A program made the position numbers and the translations under genes. A stretch of DNA of 64,000 bases, taken from the NCBI GenBank assembly GCA_045123185.1, contig JBGVIL010000174.1, positions 25,412 to 89,411 on the forward strand, given 5' to 3'. The notes under the pieces are model-generated. The model searched no databases, had not been told where the DNA came from, and saw nothing but the letters and a program-made list of their open reading frames with translations. Source of the stretch: UBA1231 sp045123185 (GTDB taxonomy: Bacteria > Bacillota_I > Bacilli_A > ML615J-28 > CAG-313). Shown in pieces: positions 63,996 to 64,000 of this stretch. The stretch's first letter is position 1. The number at the start of each line of letters is the position of its first letter.

Positions 63996-64000
63996 TTTAT

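Noticed and set aside
1..64000. UGA read as tryptophan (code 4)
   Set aside because: Genes are complete under the standard code with Trp as TGG and are not interrupted by TGA.

Overview
The window reads as one chromosomal piece of an AT-rich, low-GC bacterium of the Bacillota/Mollicutes-related Bacilli. The evidence is Gram-positive-style lipoproteins with short MKK leaders and a cysteine lipobox, strong AGGAGG ribosome sites, sigma-A promoters, a class 1B PyrD/PyrK pair and SipW-type secretion. All genes but two run on the minus strand. Of about fifty complete genes only pyrB and an ECF sigma gene end in TGA, and in both an in-frame TAA follows within two codons. Trp is read from TGG throughout, so UGA looks almost unused in either role. 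A host lineage close to Acholeplasma, RF39 or Erysipelotrichia is my inference; no rRNA or intact tRNA is present to test it.

Region 1-10.6 kb is one long operon. Its first genes are four tandem SipW-dependent, TasA-like exported proteins. A SipW signal peptidase follows, then a membrane-anchored McrB-like AAA+ ATPase with a glycine-rich linker, a zinc-ribbon partner protein, an ABC ATPase and permease, and a further anchored surface protein cut by the window edge. The promoter sits near 10.5 kb behind a set of short direct repeats. This is the best candidate for an undescribed system.

Region 10.7-23.4 kb holds a CBS protein, AlkD-like DNA glycosylase, cardiolipin synthase, L-serine ammonia-lyase, a VWA lipoprotein, threonine aldolase, a Big_2 lipoprotein, a Fic protein, an M42 peptidase, two small envelope proteins and an AAA/DUF4143 ATPase with paired palindromes at its promoter.

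Region 23.5-33.1 kb is a complete de novo pyrimidine operon (pyrB-pyrC-carA-carB-pyrK-pyrD-pyrF-pyrE). It has a structured attenuator leader and a CarA that lacks the Cys-His-Glu glutaminase triad. The product set makes UMP from carbamoyl phosphate and aspartate, probably fed by free ammonia.

Region 33.1-51.6 kb is housekeeping: ZIP transporter, LytTR/DUF3021 pair (the only plus-strand genes), serine hydrolase, lipoproteins, pyrophosphatase, a PP2C-like phosphatase with a membrane partner, Na/Pi cotransporter, amino-acid permease, M55 peptidase, GH3 enzyme, formate-THF ligase, GltS-like symporter, HD hydrolase and cyclophilin.

Region 51.6-60.4 kb looks accessory. It has a second Fic protein, a second DUF4143 ATPase whose promoter contains three 33-bp-spaced operators, several lipoproteins separated by a repeated terminator-promoter cassette, and an ECF sigma/anti-sigma pair. 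Degenerate tRNA T-arm repeats flank the central part, with short tandem repeats and a decayed serine recombinase beside the right-hand copy. From 60.4 kb to the end come a leucine-rich-repeat surface protein and a small lipoprotein.
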